Assembly: GCF_007993045.1 (NCBI RefSeq)
Contig: NZ_VOOR01000043.1
Location: forward strand, 1-47,449
Direction: 5' to 3'
Length of the DNA: 47,449 nt
Origin: Phaeodactylibacter luteus
Lineage (GTDB): Bacteria > Bacteroidota > Bacteroidia > Chitinophagales > Saprospiraceae
Positions 45,578 through 47,449 of this stretch are shown here, piece after piece. Numbering within the stretch: the first letter of the stretch is position 1; every line of letters starts with the position of its first letter. The translations under genes were made by a program, and so were the position numbers. Under the pieces are notes generated by a model, which worked only from the letters and a program-made list of their open reading frames with translations, was not told the origin of the DNA and made no database searches.

Positions 45578-46504
45578 TTAAAGCTCGATGTCGGCGTCGA
45601 AGTTGACCAGCTCTACAAATTGTGAAATACGCTTGTTGATCTCTTTGTTAGACAGCTCTTTGAGGCGCTCAATGCTAAACTTCTCTACACAGAAGGAAGC
45701 CATGGCTGAGCCGTAAATGACCGCCCGCTTCATATTCTCGAAAGAGAGGTCGCCAGTGCGCGCAATGTAGCCCATGAAGCCGCCCGCGAAAGTGTCCCCT
45801 GCCCCAGTAGGGTCATAGACTTCTGCCAGTGGCAGTGCCGGGGCAAAGAAAACCTTGCCGCCTTCAAAGAGCAGCGCCCCGTGCTCACCTTTCTTGATGA
45901 CGAGGTGGCGTGGCCCTAGCGCATGGATTTTTTCAGCGGCCTTTACCAGAGAGTGTTCCCCAGACAGCTGACGGGCTTCTTCATCATTGATGATGAGGGC
46001 ATCGATGTGCTGAAGCACATCGAGCAGGCTGTCCATAGCCGTATCCATCCAGAAGTTCATCGTATCCAGCGCGATAAACTTGGGGCGCTTATTGAGCTGG
46101 CCGATGACCTCTTTCTGTACGGCAGGCGTCAGGTTGCCCAGCATAAGGAAATCGGTATCTTTATAGCTGGCAGGCAACACAGGCTTGAAGTCCGCCAATA
46201 CGTTGAGTTGAGTGTCCAGCGTATCGCGTTCATTAAGGTTATCATGGTATTTGCCTGCCCAGAAGAAGGACTTTTCTCCGGTTTTTACCTGAAGCCCTTC
46301 AAGGTCGATACCCCTGGATTTCATATAGGACAGTTCATCTTCGGGGAAGTCGTCCCCAATCACAGAGACGATTTTCAGGTTGTCTGTAAAATAGGAGGCC
46401 GCGAGGGTGATGTAAGTAGCGGCTCCGCCTACCACCTTTTCAGCACGGCCGAAAGGGGTTTCGATATCGTCAAATGCTACAGTTCCAACAGCTAAGAGGC
46501 TCAT
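45578..46504 (-). CDS. PfkB family sugar/nucleoside kinase
   Basis: A 308-residue ribokinase-like enzyme. The N-terminal substrate part is AVGTVAFDDIETPFGRAEKV with VGGAATYITLAASYF. The anion-hole and catalytic motif is DPTGAGDTFAGGFMGY, with the base Asp237. It phosphorylates a sugar or nucleoside with ATP; the exact substrate is unclear. Similar proteins in Bacteroidota are commonly annotated as sugar kinase without proof. It is a single gene on the minus strand, starting about 35 bp from the promoter of the divergent tRNA-Asn. Confidence 0.92.
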   Translation of the reverse strand: MSLLAVGTVAFDDIETPFGRAEKVVGGAATYITLAASYFTDNLKIVSVIGDDFPEDELSYMKSRGIDLEGLQVKTGEKSFFWAGKYHDNLNERDTLDTQLNVLADFKPVLPASYKDTDFLMLGNLTPAVQKEVIGQLNKRPKFIALDTMNFWMDTAMDSLLDVLQHIDALIINDEEARQLSGEHSLVKAAEKIHALGPRHLVIKKGEHGALLFEGGKVFFAPALPLAEVYDPTGAGDTFAGGFMGYIARTGDLSFENMKRAVIYGSAMASFCVEKFSIERLKELSNKEINKRISQFVELVNFDADIEL

Positions 46505-46538
46505 GTCTTATTTTTTAAAATTTTTTCTGCTACAAATA

Positions 46539-46569
46539 TTGCACATTTATTCGGGATGGTATAAATTTG
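46539..46569 (+). promoter_or_regulatory. Promoter of tRNA-Asn (and of the array behind it)
   Basis: TTG (46539-46541), 20 nt, TAAATTTG (46562-46569): a full match to the Bacteroidota promoter form, 36 bp before the tRNA 5' end. No comparable promoter is seen inside the repeat units, so any nuclease mRNA would come from read-through of this promoter or from an unseen signal. Confidence 0.7.
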
Positions 46570-46605
46570 CACTCGCCTTTTAAAGGAAAGGTTATTTTAA
46601 GAGTT

Positions 46606-46679
46606 GCCTCAGTAGCTCAGCTGGTTAGAGCGGCGGACTGTTAATCCGTAGGTCCAAGGTTCAAGTCCTTGCTGAGGCG
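46606..46679 (+). tRNA. tRNA-Asn (anticodon GTT)
   Basis: 74 nt with a complete cloverleaf. Acceptor GCCTCAG pairs with CTGAGGC, with discriminator G at 46679. The D arm is GCTC...GAGC with loop AGCTGGTTA. The anticodon stem GCGGA/TCCGT encloses loop CTGTTAA with anticodon GTT at 46640-46642. The T arm is CAAGG/CCTTG with TTCAAGT. CCA is not encoded. It has its own promoter and a strong terminator directly behind. Its 3' part is repeated three times downstream. Confidence 0.96.
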
Positions 46680-46681
46680 CT

Positions 46682-46711
46682 AAGCCCTGATGTCTTCATC
46701 AGGGCTTTTTT
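46682..46711 (+). terminator. Terminator behind tRNA-Asn (array copy 0)
   Basis: AAGCCCTGATG pairs with CATCAGGGCTT over a TCTT loop, followed by a T-run. The same terminator recurs behind each tRNA remnant. Confidence 0.9.
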
Positions 46712-46733
46712 AATACCCCAACACATCAGGGCC

Positions 46734-46760
46734 ATGTTCTGCACCTACATCCTTATATGA
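46734..46760 (+). pseudogene. Nuclease gene stub 1 (9 codons)
   Basis: ATG, six codons almost identical to the start of the GIY-YIG gene at 47032 (MFCTYIL against MFYTYIL), then ATA and TGA. The TGA touches the following tRNA remnant exactly as the stop codon of the full-length gene does, so the stub keeps both ends of the gene and lacks the middle. Confidence 0.75.
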
Positions 46761-46828
46761 GGTTAGAGCGGTCCCGCAGGATTGCGGGATTAATCCGTAG
46801 GTCCAAGGTTCAAGTCCTTGCTGAGGCG
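46761..46828 (+). pseudogene. tRNA-Asn 3' remnant 1 with replaced anticodon arm
   Basis: 68 bp: GGTTAGAGCGG of the D arm, then an 18-nt hairpin (TCCCGCAGGATTGCGGGA) in place of CGGACTG, then TTAATCCGTAGG through the T arm to the discriminator G. The 5' acceptor strand and half of the D arm are missing, so it cannot make a tRNA. Confidence 0.85.
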
Positions 46829-46830
46829 CT

Positions 46831-46860
46831 AAGCCCTGATGTCTTCATCAGGGCTTTTTT
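46831..46860 (+). terminator. Array terminator copy 1
   Basis: Same hairpin and T-run as behind the intact tRNA, exactly 149 bp further on. Confidence 0.88.
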
Positions 46861-46882
46861 AATACCCCAACACATCAGGGAC

Positions 46883-46909
46883 ATGTTCTACACCTACATC
46901 CTTATATGA
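46883..46909 (+). pseudogene. Nuclease gene stub 2 (9 codons)
   Basis: ATG plus MFYTYIL codons identical to the first 21 nt of the full gene at 47032, then ATA TGA. It lies 149 bp after stub 1. The base before the ATG region differs (GGGACATG instead of GGGCCATG). Confidence 0.75.
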
Positions 46910-46977
46910 GGTTAGAGCGGTCCCGCAGGATTGCGGGATTAATCCGTAGGCCCAAGGTTCAAGTCCTTGCTGAGGCG
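46910..46977 (+). pseudogene. tRNA-Asn 3' remnant 2 with replaced anticodon arm
   Basis: The same 68-bp sequence as remnant 1 with one change (T to C in TAGGTCC, giving TAGGCCC). The replaced anticodon arm is identical. Confidence 0.85.
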
Positions 46978-46979
46978 CT

Positions 46980-47009
46980 AAGCCCTGATGTCTTCATCAG
47001 GGCTTTTTT
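46980..47009 (+). terminator. Array terminator copy 2
   Basis: Identical hairpin and T-run, 149 bp after copy 1. It directly precedes the leader of the full-length nuclease gene. Confidence 0.88.
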
Positions 47010-47031
47010 AATACCCCAACACTTCAGGGCC

Positions 47032-47316
47032 ATGTTCTACACCTACATCCTTTATTCCCCCTCGGCCGACAGATATTACATAGGACATACGCAGGACTTG
47101 GCGCTCCGCCTTCGCTTTCACAATGAGCTAGGCGAAGGCACCTATACCTCGAAGCACCGCCCCTGGGAATTGTCGTGCACCGTCGAGCTGCAGAGCCGTT
47201 CCGCGGCATTCCGCCTGGAGCAGTACATCAAGCAGCGCAAAAGCCGTGCTTTCATTGAGCAGTTCATCTCTGTATCGTCATACCGGTCGTACATAGTTGA
47301 AAAAATCTGCCTTTGA
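47032..47316 (+). CDS. GIY-YIG endonuclease of the tRNA-Asn array
   Basis: A 94-residue single-domain GIY-YIG nuclease. The GIY equivalent is YTYILYS (3-9) and the YIG is RYYIGHT (14-20). The catalytic Arg is in LALRLRFHN (23-31) and the metal-binding Glu63 in RLEQYIKQRKSRAF. It matches the UvrC-N/YhbQ-like small nucleases common in Bacteroidota, with no added DNA-binding domain. The start ATG 47032 lies 22 bp after the terminator T-run, and the first 21 nt recur in each neighbouring unit. The TGA at 47314 abuts the next tRNA remnant. Typical roles in the family are DNA repair, homing or structure-specific cutting; the link to a tRNA gene and its duplicated 3' half suggests homing-type behaviour (inference). 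A longer frame beginning at 46906 crosses a tRNA remnant and the terminator and is not the gene. Confidence 0.88.
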   Translation: MFYTYILYSPSADRYYIGHTQDLALRLRFHNELGEGTYTSKHRPWELSCTVELQSRSAAFRLEQYIKQRKSRAFIEQFISVSSYRSYIVEKICL

Positions 47317-47384
47317 GGTTAGAGCGGTCCCGCAGGATTGCGGGATTAATCCGTAGGTCCAAGGTTCAAGTCCTTGCTGAGGCG
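47317..47384 (+). pseudogene. tRNA-Asn 3' remnant 3 with replaced anticodon arm
   Basis: 68 bp identical to remnant 1. It starts directly after the stop codon of the full-length nuclease gene, showing that the remnant marks the 3' boundary of every unit. Confidence 0.85.
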
Positions 47385-47386
47385 CA

Positions 47387-47416
47387 AAGCCCTGATGTCT
47401 TCATCAGGGCTTTTTT
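47387..47416 (+). terminator. Array terminator copy 3
   Basis: The same hairpin and T-run as copies 0-2; the base before it is A instead of T (GCGCAAAGCCC). Confidence 0.88.
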
Positions 47417-47438
47417 AATACCCCAACACATCAGGGCC

Positions 47439-47449
47439 ATGTTCTACAC
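47439..47449 (+). CDS. Start of a further GIY-YIG gene or stub (cut by window end)
   Basis: ATGTTCTACAC, identical to the first 11 nt of the gene at 47032, stands 122 bp after the start of remnant 3, the same spacing as in all other units. Whether it continues as a full gene or a stub lies outside the window. Confidence 0.6.

Noticed and set aside
46906-47316. Longer GIY-YIG protein of 136 residues
   Set aside because: The extension would translate a tRNA remnant and a terminator hairpin; the repeated ATG context at 47032 marks the real start.
46761-47384. Three additional tRNA genes
   Set aside because: The copies lack the 5' acceptor strand and half of the D arm, and the anticodon arm is replaced, so no cloverleaf can form.
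46682-47449. CRISPR-like array
   Set aside because: The regular units contain tRNA 3' sequence, terminators and gene starts. The parts between repeats are not variable spacers of 30-40 bp, and no cas gene is present.

Overview
The window is bacterial chromosome, GC-rich and densely coding, from a member of the Bacteroidota, most likely of the Saprospiria type (Lewinella/Phaeodactylibacter-like). This rests on several signals. There is a SusD-neighbour-type DUF4249 lipoprotein end and a DUF5686/carboxypeptidase-regulatory-like outer-membrane protein. Several genes carry the Bacteroidota promoter form TTG-N18-20-TAnnTTTG. Menaquinone is made by the futalosine route (mqnC). rimP-nusA-infB are clustered, and IF2 has a very long Ala/Pro/Glu/Lys linker. 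The genus is an inference.

Layout. 1-930: end of a DUF4249 gene, a decayed group II intron 3' end, and a tiny ORF broken by an in-frame TGA. 933-3554: DUF5686 protein. 4027-11153: small membrane protein, mutL, two tandem rhomboid proteases, an EEP-family nuclease/phosphatase and cysS. 11303-11697: a MITE-like element and a repeat fragment. 11699-18148: polytopic membrane protein, SLC12-type cotransporter, hemA and a conserved hypothetical. 18312-22276: purine nucleoside phosphorylase, a secreted unknown and mqnC. 22397-28060: rimP-nusA-infB with a leader hairpin. 28224-36022: S9 prolyl oligopeptidase, ROK kinase, esterase plus M17 aminopeptidase, and an ATP-grasp enzyme. 36451-45283: prfC, CPA antiporter, CBS protein, GH73 hydrolase, MATE exporter, aat, pirin and bcp. 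45578-46504: PfkB kinase. 46539-47449: a tRNA-Asn gene followed by an unusual repeat array.

Most genes are housekeeping and stand in short operons or alone. The gaps carry two repeat families. The first is a roughly 100-160 bp GC-rich intergenic repeat, seen eight times in both orientations. The second comprises MITE-like elements of about 190 bp with terminal inverted repeats and TTA target duplications. One of these sits inside a copy of the first family.

The most unusual region is the right end. An intact tRNA-Asn(GTT) is followed by head-to-tail units. Each unit has the same terminator, a start of a GIY-YIG nuclease gene, and a copy of the 3' part of the tRNA in which the 5' anticodon side is replaced by a new hairpin. 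Two units keep only a nine-codon stub of the nuclease gene and repeat with an exact 149-bp period. The third carries a full 94-residue GIY-YIG protein, and a fourth begins at the window edge. This looks like a tRNA-anchored nuclease cassette array, possibly a homing-type or self-duplicating element that leaves the tRNA gene functional.
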